A DNA stretch of 64,000 nt, from contig NC_063269.1 in the NCBI RefSeq assembly GCF_910591885.1, positions 8,432,001-8,496,000 of the forward strand, in the 5' to 3' direction. Below are positions 12,560 to 24,895 of this stretch, piece after piece. Position 1 is the first letter of the stretch. Every line of letters begins with the position of its first letter. Source of the stretch: Bombus terrestris. Lineage: Eukaryota; Arthropoda; Insecta; Hymenoptera; Apidae. The translations under genes were made by a program, and so were the position numbers. The notes beneath the pieces were generated by a model that did no database searches, had not been told where the DNA came from, and worked only from the letters and a program-made list of their open reading frames with translations.

Positions 12560-15500
12560 CGATGAAGCCTACCACATTGTTAAGATACAAACTTGCAACT
12601 CCAGAAACCGTTTCTAGTTAAAACATTTTCTTCTTTCGAATTGTATGGTGGGTTGAGATGAATTCTTTCGAATTTCCATAAAAAATTTCAATTGAGAAAA
12701 GGCGAACTAACGACGTAAATGAAAAAATTGTACATTTTACAGGTGCCTCAAATTATATGTAATTTATAAATTACATTTACTGACATATTTTTTATCTCAC
12801 CTTACTGATACAATAAGACAAAGAAGAAATTATAATAGCCGAGAAGATTCTTTGAAAACTATTTCATCAAACTCTAAACACGGCAGAACTTTCATTTAGT
12901 AAATTTTAGGGGACAAATATGTTAAATACATACTATATTATTTATCACATTGCTCTAAATTTTACTATCTGCACTGATAATACGAAATAATGAAACAGGC
13001 TAGAACAAATGACATAATAAATTCATGGCTTATATTATGAACAAAAACCATTAGCTAAACTAAAATAAAAAATGCGATGAAATATAATTGTGATTATATA
13101 AATACGTATTCAATAATTTTACATTACAATTGGTTATGTAAATACAAGCAACGCGTTTGAAAATCTCATCGCAATAACATTAAATATATATAACAGATTT
13201 GAATTATAATAATTATTACCGATAAATAGAACAAGAGTTGTTCCGGCGAAGTGGCATTTAAGCGCATTGAAACATTAATCATTAACCGCACCGCAACATG
13301 TAATTTTAAACATTTCGAATAGCTGTGAGAAGTACGTGTATGGAAATCGTCATTCAATGTACGAGTGACTTTTATACTTCAAGTCTAGAGTCTGTTGCAT
13401 CGGGAATGTAGAGCTGCTATCAATGAAATTAATAGCAACAAGGTTTTTAAATCGTTTCATAGATGTAATAGCGTTGAATTTAAAAATGTAAACGCTCCTC
13501 AATTATCTATATCACATTGTGAATACGAAGAGAGATCTTTTTTCACGTTTAAGCGAAATGAATGATTTTTATCTGATTCACGTTTTCGACATAACCTGCG
13601 ACCATGATCTGTCGAATCCCCGATAGGTTAACGAGGAAAGTTTGTTTGCGTATTTATTACTCTCCTAGGGAAGGATACTATCTTAATGCTACGTCATGCG
13701 GGTCCTGCCGCGCGAAACATTACGCTTCACCCTTCTCCTGCTACTACACAATCTCACCCGTCCACCCCGTTTATCCGCATACTTTTTCGTTACGGCTCTA
13801 TCAAAGAACTTCCCCTAACGCTGTACCCTCACCATTTTTAACTCCTATGTTTTAAAGGGGCGATACTTAAATCCGAGCAGTCGTCGTTGCTCTCTATTTT
13901 GACGAAGCGAAGCTCCTTTATCGAACTTCAAATTCAAGTGTGAATTATGTATTTACATAGAAGTGAAATAAGAGTGGAAGAAATAGAATAAATATAAGCT
14001 GGTATAATAAATATTTCTAATGTTAGAAGCATCTTTAATAATAAAATTAGATGAGGTTACTTTAACAAATAAATTCTCTATTTGATTATCAACTATATAA
14101 CGTTTGATTAACATTAACTGAGTCTAGCTGAACCTGTATAATAGAAGTAATAAAACAATGTTGATGTAAAATTCGCCAGATTTTGTCTACTCAAGAAATA
14201 CTTTGTAAGAAATACAGAATCTTCAGTCATTGATAGATTTTGTAATAATGATTAATCAAAATTTATTTTTTTATCTACTAATAAAATCTAAGAAAATCTT
14301 TTCTATCCTACCAACCTGTCATACGCAGATGATAAATTTACCAAATAATCAACTAGCATTTTTAATAATATCAGAAGGGAAAAAGGTTGACAGGACCATA
14401 AATCACAATTTCTCCAAATTAATACAAAAGAATGTAAGTCCTTATATAATGATAACATCCCCTACGTAACGATAAAATGAAAGAAAATGAAAGGATATCT
14501 GAAGGGACATTTTTATCTAGACAGACAATTCTAAAACATTTTCTTAAAAATTAATAAGAGAAAAATGAATAAACCTACGAGATCAGCTTCTCATACGTAT
14601 TTGTAATTAACATACATATTAGCCAATTACGAAAAGTATAACTTAGGTACCAATATCTTCTATTAATGTTTTTTATACAACATAAATTTCTATCTAACGT
14701 AACATATTACTATTTATTGTTTTACTGTTTTCAAACATCATATAATTTTGATAATTTTCTAGTTCAAATTCTTAGTACACATATTTTTTGGAAATAGAAT
14801 AATATAAATGCGATTCCTCCGGATTCTCAACCTCCCCGCCTCTCTAGAAGTAGCATCTTAAACGATGTACTTGAATCTGTAGTTACAAAGGATTACTGTG
14901 CTTCTGTTCACAAGAGCGAATTTCAAGGAACTTGGTTATTAGATCAGGTTCCCATATCCCAAACGCAGTAATAATGTAACTGGATGTTCTAGATAATTTC
15001 GATAGGGATCTACTTATTGGAAAAGGCCTGCTCAGGCAAAGAGAGTGTAGTTAAGGAGAAGAGATGGAAAGGGAAACAGAGAAGGCAGAGGAATTGAAAC
15101 AAGGAATGCCGGTGGCGCGTCGCGTTCCTATCCAGATATCTTCTGGTTTCCGCGAAGCTGTGGGATGTCGCCGTGAAAGATAATTCCTACTGTGAGAACT
15201 TCTGTCACCACTTGTTTGCTTCCTCTTTTCGATTAAGATTCTTTTCTACCATGACCAATCTTTTATTTATTACGATTCTTCATGTACTTATTCCAAACAT
15301 TTTTAACTTTTTATTTTAGTATCTAACTTGAAATTTTATATTAAATGTTTAATTGTTGGTATTTAACGACTTGAGGATAAACGAAAAATTAATAGGGATT
15401 AAATACAAAATTTGACTTAAGAGGGGAAGATTAACATTTGAGAAATTCCGATGCTTTTCTTAGGTTAGCTATTCTATCGCAATTATTTTTATTTGGATTC

Positions 15501-16060
15501 AAACTTCAATCGCAACGCTTATTTTTCTCTAGATATGAAATGTAATAAGGTAAAAATCAATTAGTACGTAAGTTTTGAACAAAAATTAAGTAATATGAAA
15601 TTTATACATCCGAATGTTCGAGATGTTATAAGGTGATACAAATGGAAAATGGATTCTTCGAATTACGCTATGAAAAGGATTTCTTTAAATTCTTCAGATT
15701 TATAAGCTACAGAAATGACATTTGATCCTATTCCAGAAGCAATATTCTTTTTAGTGATACAATTTAATTAATAAAATATATTATACAATATTAATAATTT
15801 GTGAATAACTGGAAACTATCCAAGTTTTCGAATGATATCAATTTTTAAATAAGGCTGTGAATATATATACGCTAAAGCGTGTATTGAGAACGGAAAATGT
15901 TTCCAACTTTCTTTAAACCGATAAATAAGTTACTTAAAAAGTGAACACACTTATGTGCATGAAACGTAATAAATTTTCCATCACTTTTCCACCGACGTAT
16001 CTCGTGTGTAGTTTAATACGAATTATACAAAATTAAAAGCTTCCAAGTTTCTACGTTCTT
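12560..16060. other. Mostly AT-rich noncoding stretch
   Basis: AT-rich DNA with one CpG-richer block at about 13570-13930 and another around 15000-15190. The 83-codon frame inside 13604-13855 has no recognisable feature. A purine-rich tract occupies 15038-15105. No gene, RNA or mobile element is supported. Confidence 0.55.
15038..15105. repeat. Purine-rich tract
   Basis: GA-rich stretch (ggagaagagatggaaaggg) that leads into a short CpG-rich block with ggtggcgcgtcgcg. It is recorded as low complexity. Confidence 0.5.
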
Positions 16061-17543
16061 TAATCATCGGCACGCAACATAGTGCACGGTAGACACGTAA
16101 CAGTCGATATTCTTTACTCTTTCCCAATTCTATGAAACAAGGCAGTGTAAGATCGAGTAACATGAGCGGAATGAACAGAATCGACAACGATCAGCGTGCT
16201 TTCTCAAGCACAAGTAACGTGCAAGTAATTGGAAATTGCGCGAGGCAAAAATCGAACCTCGGCATTTCAGTGTAACGAGCGTGTACGAAGTGAACGTTGC
16301 ACGATAAAAAGGCGTGTGCCGCGCTCCCTGGCTATGCAGTTAAAAAATCATTCAACGACAGCTAACTGATAATTTGAAGCCGGTTATTTCGTGGCAGTTG
16401 AATCGGTCACCGTAACCCAAACGCATCATTTCATCCCCGTCGATTCATATATTTCGCGAAGGGTGCTTCCTGCTAGAGTGGCGGCCGATAAGAATCTCGT
16501 CCAGCCCGTTTCTATCCGGTTAAAGGCGGCGCCTTCGTCAGGCCACCGTTTATATCTCTGGATCGCTGAAAAAGACCGCGGTCGATTTCGGGAAATCTAA
16601 AAATGCCGTCCCGAATTGGGCGTAGTGCGACGTATACGTGCGACAAGGAGCAGATCGTACCGGGGAGATTGCGAGCGAGGTCAGTAAGCGAAGCCAATCA
16701 GATTTACGAGGAGGGACATATCATGATCGCCTTTGCGACAATTAGTCACCGTCACCCCCTTTCCACTTGACGGTTCGCGCACAGGCGACCGACCAGTAAT
16801 GGAAAAGTGGTAAAACCCTCGTAAAAACCGAACTCTGGTTCGGGTATCGCCTGGTCCCTATTACGAGACGTTCATTTTGAAGTTTCAGCGAACGCCACGC
16901 CCTAATTTATACTGATTAACTGGCGAGTGCGGCGAAAGCCAATTGCAGGTACAATCAGTACAGATTGGTGTGGTACGGCAACGTTAAAAGACGTATTCAG
17001 CAAGTATAACGTGTTCCTTCGTTACTCGATCGAGATATACTCGATTGTTGGTATACCAAATTGCACATTATGGATTAATGATTCGAGACGGTGATGGAGA
17101 ACGTGTCGGATTGTTGTCGGAACGAGGCAAGTTGAAGGTCAACGCGCACCGCGAAAATAAGAATTTACTTTTAACAGAGAAATAGAAAAGTCTAGCGAGG
17201 ATCGAGGCGTTGTAAGTGACGTTTTCGTTTAAAACTTTCATCCGTTCGCCGGTGACAAATCGATTTCCAGGCTTCGCGCGTATGATTTGCCTCGAGCCAG
17301 ACAAATATCCTCTTCCCCATCTGTAGATATGGATTTATCGTGTTCCGATAAATATTAGCGAAAACAATAGAGATTGAAGTATAATATGCTGGCCGTATCA
17401 CGGATGACAGATAACGTTATGTACCGAAAGTTTCATAAACTAGCCACGATTTAATCGTTCGACCGCGGTTTTGCGAAATTATCGTAAACTGCGATTTAAT
17501 TGGTTGCGAGTTAAGGATAGCTATAGGAGGTTCGATCGAATTT

Positions 17544-17560
17544 AAAAAAAAAAAAAAAAA
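17544..17560. repeat. Poly-A run, 17 bases
   Basis: Seventeen consecutive A residues followed by a GA-rich stretch. No flanking duplication or retroelement sequence is visible. Confidence 0.8.
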
Positions 17561-17919
17561 GGAACAAAAGAGGGAGAAAAGCGCTGCACGTTCTTTCAAT
17601 TACCGTCACGCGAAAACGAGCGGCGTATTAACAAATCCACTGATTTCAATGGGTAATTATTTTTTCAAGAGAAAAACCGGAGTTCCGGTATTTACGCATG
17701 CGCTCACCGATATCTCTTGGTCGAGTTACCCGCATTTTATGATCCACCGTTCACCATAGACGGATGAATTCCCATGCGTTTTTGCTCTGACCAACTCGAA
17801 CGAACCAACCAGCTATCCAGCAGCTCCGGAATAGTGGGTGATGGGCGAGGTGGGAGTCGGGTGGTAGGATAGTGAGCCGGGATCGATGGAGATAATGCCC
17901 ATTACCCTTAATACGAACT

Positions 17920-17980
17920 CACTCTTCTTCCATCTCTTCCTCCCTTCACCTTTAACCCCTCGCCAGTCTCTCCTTCACCC
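17920..17980. repeat. Pyrimidine-rich tract
   Basis: C/T-rich on the plus strand (cttcttccatctcttcctcc), with few purines over about 60 bases. It is one of several such tracts; the others are at 37200-37279, 46640-46830, 55285-55380 and 61425-61655. Confidence 0.5.
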
Positions 17981-18189
17981 AAGCTATTCCATTCTCGTGG
18001 CTCTTCGCAATCTGTAACCGATGCTTTTTATCGTCCCCGCTGACTCGATTCGAGAACTCCGCGTTCTCGTCGTTATCATCATTGATCAAAATTTTGAAAT
18101 CGCGAATGGAGTGTAATACCACTTCCGTGCCCTCCGCCTAACTTGCACAAAGAACTGTACTTGAGACCAATCGCACGTCTATAATTCTA

Positions 18190-18960
18190 CAACCAAGAAT
18201 TGGAACTCGATACCTGACGTGTTTATTTCGTATATCCTTTTTAATATCTCGTAAATAAATATTTGTTCATGTACCATACAGGGATTTTTCAATACATTTT
18301 TTTCTGTTGTGTAACAATTATATATTTTGAGGAATGTTACCTTTCTCTATCGACTATCGTTGTTACATTGGTAAATTTAGCTACTTGGCAATTTAGCAAA
18401 AGCATTTCAATAATCAATTACCCATTATGTTAATGTAAATGTTTCAATATTTAGTAAGGACTATTTTCAATACTTAGGTAATATACATATGCCTAAGGCG
18501 ACTATTCGTGTTATATACTAATTTTTACTAAATATACATATTTGCAGTAAATATCTTGTAGCTTCTAGGTACATTTTCAAATTGATTACAAATTTGATCA
18601 ATATAATCGCGACAGTCGTGTCTCATTTTGTAATGCAGTAATTTGATGAAATTTCAAGATAGTTTTACATAACGCGGACATGATACAGAGATGAAATTTT
18701 TTGTGATAAACATTCAAATACTTTCGTATGATACTATACAGTGTTACTGTATATTGGATTACAGCAATTCAGATATCTATTTCGTTACCAATTAAATTTA
18801 ATTAAACAATACACTGAATCTTAACGACGTATGAAAAGCCTAATCTAAAGTGCATTTAGGTGTTAAGCGGCGTACTTTGAATACAGGCTTATTTGAATCT
18901 TCGATCGTTTAACGATTGCTTACAGCTTACGTAATACGCATCTTTCTATTTCAGTGAATT
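18190..18960. other. AT-rich segment containing a degenerate MITE
   Basis: AT-rich, with no coding potential. Its only recognisable content is the Tc-type relic at about 18505-18751. Confidence 0.55.
18505..18751. mobile_element. Degenerate Tc-type MITE, related to the 47.5 kb copy
   Basis: The right part is clearly related to the complete element at 47470-47722. Both have a block of the form tttcaa.atngtttt.nataacg, then a run to ttcaaatacttt, then a terminus ending actgta (here at 18744-18751, with about ten extra bases before it). The interior match extends leftwards to about 18600. The left terminus is not certain. A word like caaaagcatttcaat near 18397 could be the left end, which would make the element about 370 bp instead. 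It has no coding capacity and is presumably immobile. Confidence 0.5.
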
Positions 18961-21900
18961 TATTTTCCCTGGAATCGCATTACAGAGCAATTTTTCGCGA
19001 ATGCGCAATCACCGATGCGGAAGAGATTCATTGCTTCGCGGAGCTGAACGTAGCTATACACAAGCGTACAGCACTTATCTGAAGTGGAAGCCACAATAAG
19101 CTTCCCCGTGAAGGGCTACTCTCTTGTGACTCCGCGCGCGACAAGTTCTTCGTTACTGATTTAATTGTTTTGCTTACCTTTAGAAAACGCAGCCAGTGCT
19201 ACGAAAACAAAACGAGTCGTGTTGGATGTACCGTGGCGGGAAGTTGTGTGGGTGGACGCGCGAACCTGTTGAGTGTATTCGCGTAGGTGCTGAGTAGCGG
19301 ATACGTATACGCGCGAAAGTCTGGGGATGTAGTTTCTCGAGGAAATACACGCGAGACACCGTGCTCGTGAGGATTGTAACACGAACAATGAAGAATACAT
19401 CCGAACTCGGAAAGCTCGCCTGATAATACGTCTGCACCGGTGTGCATTCTTGAGAAAACTTGGAAAAGACCTGCTACGATTTCATACGATTGAAATAACG
19501 ATTTCGTGCCTCGTGATTAATTTCTGAAGCAGATTTTTCAATTGGCTTGAGCATGAAATTCTCAAACAGGAATTCTTCCATTCCAGAAACGTATAATTGT
19601 ATAAAATATACAAGCGTAAGATTGTTGAAAATATGTTACGAAATCGATTTAAGATCACTTCCTAATAGAACTTGCACACCGAAGTAAAGTCATTTCTGAG
19701 TAGAGGAGTAGAAGGAAAGTACAAAGAAAACTTTAATTTTGAAAGAAAACCCACTCTTTAAATACAATTTTAAGCTCGCTGTTAAACGAGTACAGAATCT
19801 CAACTTTGATGAAGTAGAAGTTCTATTTCAATGGCACTCAAATATTTACTTAAATCGACCTTTGCTTGCATCTTTTTCTTCAAATAGAATGTTATTTATA
19901 CTTATCAGGGATTGTAGACCGCGTGCGACATTCTACAGCGATAAGAGGTATGATTCGCCAAATATTAATAAAGAAAGTAAAGATACAAAAAGTATAGACC
20001 ATGGTGTACAAGCAGATCAGTAAATATTAAGGATACATCTATATGCAACGTGTATACGTACATATGTAGATACATACTTAGAATATTCTGCTATGCGGTA
20101 AACTGTAAAGGATGGTTGGACTCATTGGGCTGGAATAATCGTGTTTGAAGTTAATACGTGGGTATGTTAATACGTGATTGCCTTTTAGCCACTTTGTTGC
20201 ATGTACCTATTTTAAGATCCTTAAGTACCACTGCACCAGAAAGATTAATACGAATTCTAATATGCTTCTTAAAATTAAAAATGAAAGTTTTAAGTTATTT
20301 TAAAATATCTAACTTGAAAAAGAAAAAGTTAGTTCTTTTAGAGGAATTTAATATTCACATCTCAAACGATAAAAAATGTTATTCTGCAGTATAGATTGTT
20401 AATTGATTGAACATTTTTTAATTCATGTAAGTTTATTACGCGTATTTGGATATAGTAGTAAATACTTTTGAAAGTAACAACAAATGATTTTTATAAATTG
20501 TGTTAGGCTTATCCACGTACTGCATAGCTTTGGGTGCTATATCGATACGTTCTTTTCATCGTAATCGTATATCTGTATTGCGTCGAAATCAAAATACGTT
20601 AGCAAAGTAGGCGCAGTATGTTTTTCGAGAACATTCGTTTTCCGCCATATTGTACAGTAAGGCCCCATATGACGTGTTTCCGCATAACGCAAATTCGTAC
20701 CATATACATATGTACGTATAATGTATATGGCTCATATAACGCTGTTTCTCGTAACATAAGACATATCCCTCGCGTTATAGGCGGTTCCACCGTCCATCCA
20801 CGATATTATGACAATAATTGAAACGGAGGACTTACCGTAATTCCGATCCAATATCGTAATTCCAAGTTAGAACCGGCACCATAGAACACTTCGTAACCAA
20901 AATTTTACACTTTACACATTGTGACCGACCCTGACTGGGGTTCGTTGCGTACTAATAGATGGAATGTTTTCCTCGCGAACGCGATCGAGCCGAACAGAAT
21001 GTAAACTTACAGATACCAAAACTGAGACGCAATTCGAAGCCGCACAAAATGTAAACATATCGAGCCGGGACACATTTCGTAATGGCGACAGTTATACGTG
21101 GGCATACGCAGATGGCGTGTCGCGACGAACGTTTACTATGCAATGCATATGTGTACTATAGTCTTAATCGAATTACTTCAAAGTGATCACGTAGTGTTTA
21201 TAGAGTTGAGTATAAATCGACGTGAAGTGATAATAAAATTCGTTGGGAAAACGCAACATATAAGAGATTATTTCGGCCAACGAGTAAGTATATTAATGTA
21301 TGTATGTAATTAATGTATGTTAACTTGCCTGATGAATGGCGATATTCAAGTCGAACGTAGCTTAACTCTCTCCTACACACTGTATCGATTTCGCGTTTCG
21401 ATTTTCGAATATTTACGCCGTAGGGTTATGACACTACGATAGATAAACTATACTTTCACGGTGTTTCCATTAATAAACGAGCATCGAGTATGTTTTATGC
21501 GTATTCGATGGGAAAAAGGGAATTGAAAAGATGCGTTTATGAGTCGGTAATTCGTTCTAGTTCGAATATGTTCTATTCGAATCGCCAATCGATATCGATT
21601 AGAATGATCGATCGTCGCGTTTGTCAACGTACAAATTCGTCTCGATGAGTGAGTGAGAAAGTTTGTTTGCCAATTTTTCTGCCAAGTTTTCGAACGACGT
21701 AAGACATAATTTCCCCGGGATCACGTTACAGGGAATTTATCTTTGTACGATAATATATTTGGTATGTTTTTAGAAAGTGTGATCGTGCGCGCACGCGTTT
21801 CATTGGCAACCGATTCGTCTCTTTCCGTTATGTGCTATTCGTCCCATCAATCAAGTGCAGCAGAAATACAGATTTCAGTGAACAATTGAAATTTCAAGGC
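18960..21900. other. Mixed noncoding segment
   Basis: CpG-richer at 18960-19480 and 20590-21860, with AT-rich DNA between. Three overlapping minus-strand frames at 19161-19447 share one island and cannot all be real. None is recognised. The structured part is the repeat and palindrome cluster at 20640-20790. No gene is supported. Confidence 0.5.
20667..20755. repeat. Palindrome flanked by a direct repeat
   Basis: A perfect 10-bp inverted repeat (ccatatacat at 20700-20709, atgtatatgg at 20721-20730, 11-nt loop) sits between two diverged direct copies of a catat(a/g)acg..gtttc motif. The copies lie at 20667-20688 and 20733-20755 and both end in taac. A further related word, cgcgttataggcgg, lies just beyond at 20771. 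This arrangement suggests the centre of a small palindromic element or a decayed tandem array. I see no flanking target duplication, so its class is unknown. Confidence 0.45.
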
Positions 21901-23280
21901 CAGCATGCAGCAATCATTTAGTAACTAGGTAAATCATTAAATTAGTCAGTTAAATGTTAAACGATCGAGCGAGGTGAAGGGAAGAGTAATATGAAACAAA
22001 AATGGAAGGGAAGTATGAATAATGTACGTGTTAACCATAAGCATATAGTATCTTGTTAATTAATTCTGATTCTGAGATTACCTCAGACATATACACATAT
22101 AAGTCTAAATACAGATCTTCTCCCTTTATAATATTAAAACATGGATTATTTCTCTTATTATATCAAATAACATCAAATTTGAGAATATTGATGTGTATTA
22201 CATTTAGTATTCGTCCAAACTCTTAAAAGACATTGTTATTTCTTCATCTAGTATGAAAAGTATTATAAACAAGTGATATTATTGTAATATATCTTATTAA
22301 ATTTCTATTTTATAGAATTTCAAGATAATCAGTAAGTGTAAAGAAATGGAATATTAGAAATTATTAGTAACTATTGATACTATATTAAATGTGATGAAAT
22401 ATGTTCTATCACAGTATGTAATAATAAGGAAATAGATACATTAGGAAATCGTGACTATTTATGAATTCTCACTCTTTCGATTTCCGTACTTTGTTGTAGG
22501 AACATTCCTTTTAAAGAATAATAATATATCAAACAATAGTATAACGAAATTCGACAATTACGTCATACTTGCCTTCCATGTGTCTGAAAATAAATGAGCG
22601 TACCAACGCTCTTAATCTGTAGTTTCATAGTCTTTCCAACAATCGTATGGCAATTAAGTGCACCATAACGGAAGTGATTCTGAAAGTTCAGAGATACTGA
22701 ACTGATAGCGACTCCGGATAACCGATATTAAAGATTGCTTTATAGCCGGGCTTCTCTATGGCCCATGTAAATGAGTCGCACAGTTTAAATAGTTGGTTAG
22801 TGCCTATCGTAAGAAATAAAGTCAAAGCCTTACAATCCTAGTTTCATTTTATATTTTTCTTCGACTTTCGACTGAAAATATCGAAAAATATTAGTTTTGT
22901 TAAAATTAATTTTTAAAATAATGGTGTACTTTTTTATCTATAATGTAGCATCTATGATCACTTATATAAATGATATAAAAAGGCATTAAATTTTTATTAA
23001 AACATGAAAAAAGCATAAGGGTTATTTATATGTAGGTAAAATGTTCACCATTCGGAAAATGCTACCAAAGGAGTCTTATTTTTCAATCGCAATTAGTTTC
23101 AAATTATAACGAATATACCTATAGATCACAAGAAATTTTATAATTTACAATAATTTTATCAATATACATTTCCTGTCTTGTAAAAAAAAGTTACTAAAGA
23201 GCATCATGAACATCCTTGTCAATTATATCGCAATTTACAATAATGAATATCGATATTCCATCTAAGGTGATATAGGCTAA
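21900..23280. other. AT-rich noncoding stretch
   Basis: AT-rich sequence with stops in all frames. A 6-bp hairpin (gagcgt/acgctc, 4-nt loop) lies near 22600. Nothing else is seen. Confidence 0.6.
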
Positions 23281-23590
23281 ATAGATTTTCGAACGAACGT
23301 TTCCTCGATTCGACGGAAATAACTTTTTCCAGACTTTTTGCTCCAGTGAGGGAAAAAATGAGCGGTTCCATGTCGATTACCTCGCGCCTCGCTGTTCATC
23401 CATAACTTTCATCCCTTATTTTCCTGCGGCCAGTGAATCACGCGACTCTCGTTTCCATTTTTCCCGTAGTCGTTGTTCACGCATCAAAAGGTTCGTTACG
23501 CGATAAACATGTGTTTCGATACTACGTCTACGTCGTGTTCATGTATTACGTCATCAACTGGTTGGCGATGCGCTTTGAAATTAGTGGCGT

Positions 23591-23750
23591 AACGTGGTCG
23601 AGTGTCTCACTACGGACTAACAATGTCTGTCGCGTGCGCACACGCGTTTATGCCTGTCTATTGTATTCATTTACATTCTGGCAATTTCAAACCAGCGTTG
23701 ATACCATCTCCATTTTCAATTAATCCTTTAACAACGATGTGGAATATTCT
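23591..23750 (+). repeat. Local repeat family R1, copy 1
   Basis: The copy starts at aacgtggtcgagtgtctc and ends just after the shared core, which reads ccattttcaattaatcc at 23710-23726. The same order of words is found in copy 3: a gtaacg(t/c)ggtcgag start, ac-rich spacing with acgcgttta-like sequence, then atctccattttcaattaatcc and a caacg.tg.aatattc end. It lies in a CpG-richer island. The function and class are unknown. Confidence 0.6.
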
Positions 23751-24506
23751 GACACGGAGGATTACGCGCTTCGGTTAGTTGCCTCCGATGTACATTCGAT
23801 GTACAGATGCTTATTATTTTGTTGTTACCTTCAACTTTATTAGATTTATTAGGTGTATATGGGACTGTCGTTTCTTAGAGATAGAAAGATAGGAAGAAGA
23901 ATGAAAGATGAGTTAGAAGGATTGAATGCATCACTGATACATAATAATGTTTTAAGAGATATAAACGGAAAATAATTCACGATAACTAACGCGTTATTCT
24001 CGAATAAAGAATCAATAACATTTGATCACGTTCTTCTCAATATTACTCGATATTTATCTGAAATACTTTTCGATGTCATGAACAGTATGTTTAAAAAGTA
24101 ATATTCACTGATACACGCTGCACTGTTATGCGTTTGAAATCCAATCTAGCTTAAGTGGAAATCAGGCGCACTAAATACATATAATTAATTACACATGCGT
24201 TATTAACACATTATACGCTTTAATAATCAATTGTATCTTATTGAAATCACAATTAACACTAAGCAATAGTATTACATTTTCAAACAAAAATCTGTCAAAA
24301 ATTAGAGGACCTAAAGGTAAAACAAGTAATAAAATGCTTCTATGAAGTTTCACAATTGCAAACCAATTTTATTATTACATATTGGCTTAATCGGATCGTA
24401 ACATGCTATTACGCATAGTTATGATAATTATAAGAAATAAAATCGGAGCAGTTTAATTTGTTTGTAATTTTTTCCTTAAAATATATTTTGCCAAGAATCA
24501 ACGAAT

Positions 24507-24532
24507 TGTTCAGATACTTTTGAGCGATAGTG
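24507..24532 (-). mobile_element. Isolated Tc-like terminus, type 2
   Basis: On the minus strand the sequence reads TA-CACTATCGCTCAAAAGTATCTGAAC, a layout typical of Tc1/mariner-superfamily inverted-repeat ends: a TA target followed by a conserved CAAAAGTAT core. The body should lie at lower coordinates, but I find no convincing partner terminus between 23780 and 24480, so this is a solo end. It resembles the terminus at 10275-10296. Confidence 0.4.
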
Positions 24533-24767
24533 TATACTTATTACTCTCATTCTTTCTGTTATGATAAAATAATCTACGTAATTGCAGTGCAGTTTATGCT
24601 CATCTATGAAGAAGGAATGGTGATTATTTGCGTTCGCTTGTACACAGTGACGCGACATACTCAACATGGAGTTTTCAAATAATAATAGACCGAATAAACT
24701 AATTAACAAACGCATACGACACTCTTCGAAAGTGCACTGCTGCCAGTTGTTTTGCAATACAATACCT

Positions 24768-24895
24768 ATTACTGTCGTTTGCTCTTTCATGCATTCACAC
24801 CTACTGCTGTGTCCACCTACGAACTCGCAATTGCAGTACAGTGCTGGTGACATTTCCATTTTCAATTAATCCTCTGATGACCGCACAAAATATTT
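24768..24895 (+). repeat. Local repeat family R1, copy 2 (diverged)
   Basis: Clear identity to copies 1 and 3 is confined to the core and its flanks, roughly 24849-24895 (gacatttccattttcaatta, then tcctctgatgac). Upstream, a looser match (tcgtttgctc, then cacctactgct) follows the word order of copy 3. The opposite strand carries a 129-codon frame through this copy (24476-24865), which the other copies do not share. The left limit is uncertain. Confidence 0.5.

Larger units (their letters stand above)
10260..12560. other. Mixed noncoding segment with CpG-rich islands
   Basis: CpG-richer blocks at about 10300-10560, 11150-11560 and 12000-12550 alternate with AT-rich DNA. The frames at 11154-11600 are open on both strands and unrecognised. 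The segment includes a transposon-like terminus near 10275, a GACT microsatellite, two poly-A runs and a purine-rich tract at 12360-12425. No gene is supported. Confidence 0.5.
16060..18190. other. CpG-rich island without a supported gene
   Basis: One of the longest GC- and CpG-rich blocks in the window. Short frames at 16391-16697 and 17068-17599 are open on opposite strands and have no motif or splice context. It contains a 17-base poly-A run at 17544-17560 and a pyrimidine-rich tract at 17920-17980. It may hold conserved regulatory DNA or an unrecognised UTR exon; nothing in the sequence decides this. Confidence 0.4.

Noticed and set aside
24476..24865. Minus-strand frame of 129 codons
   Set aside because: It overlaps a transposon-like terminus and R1 copy 2; the frame is not shared by the other R1 copies.
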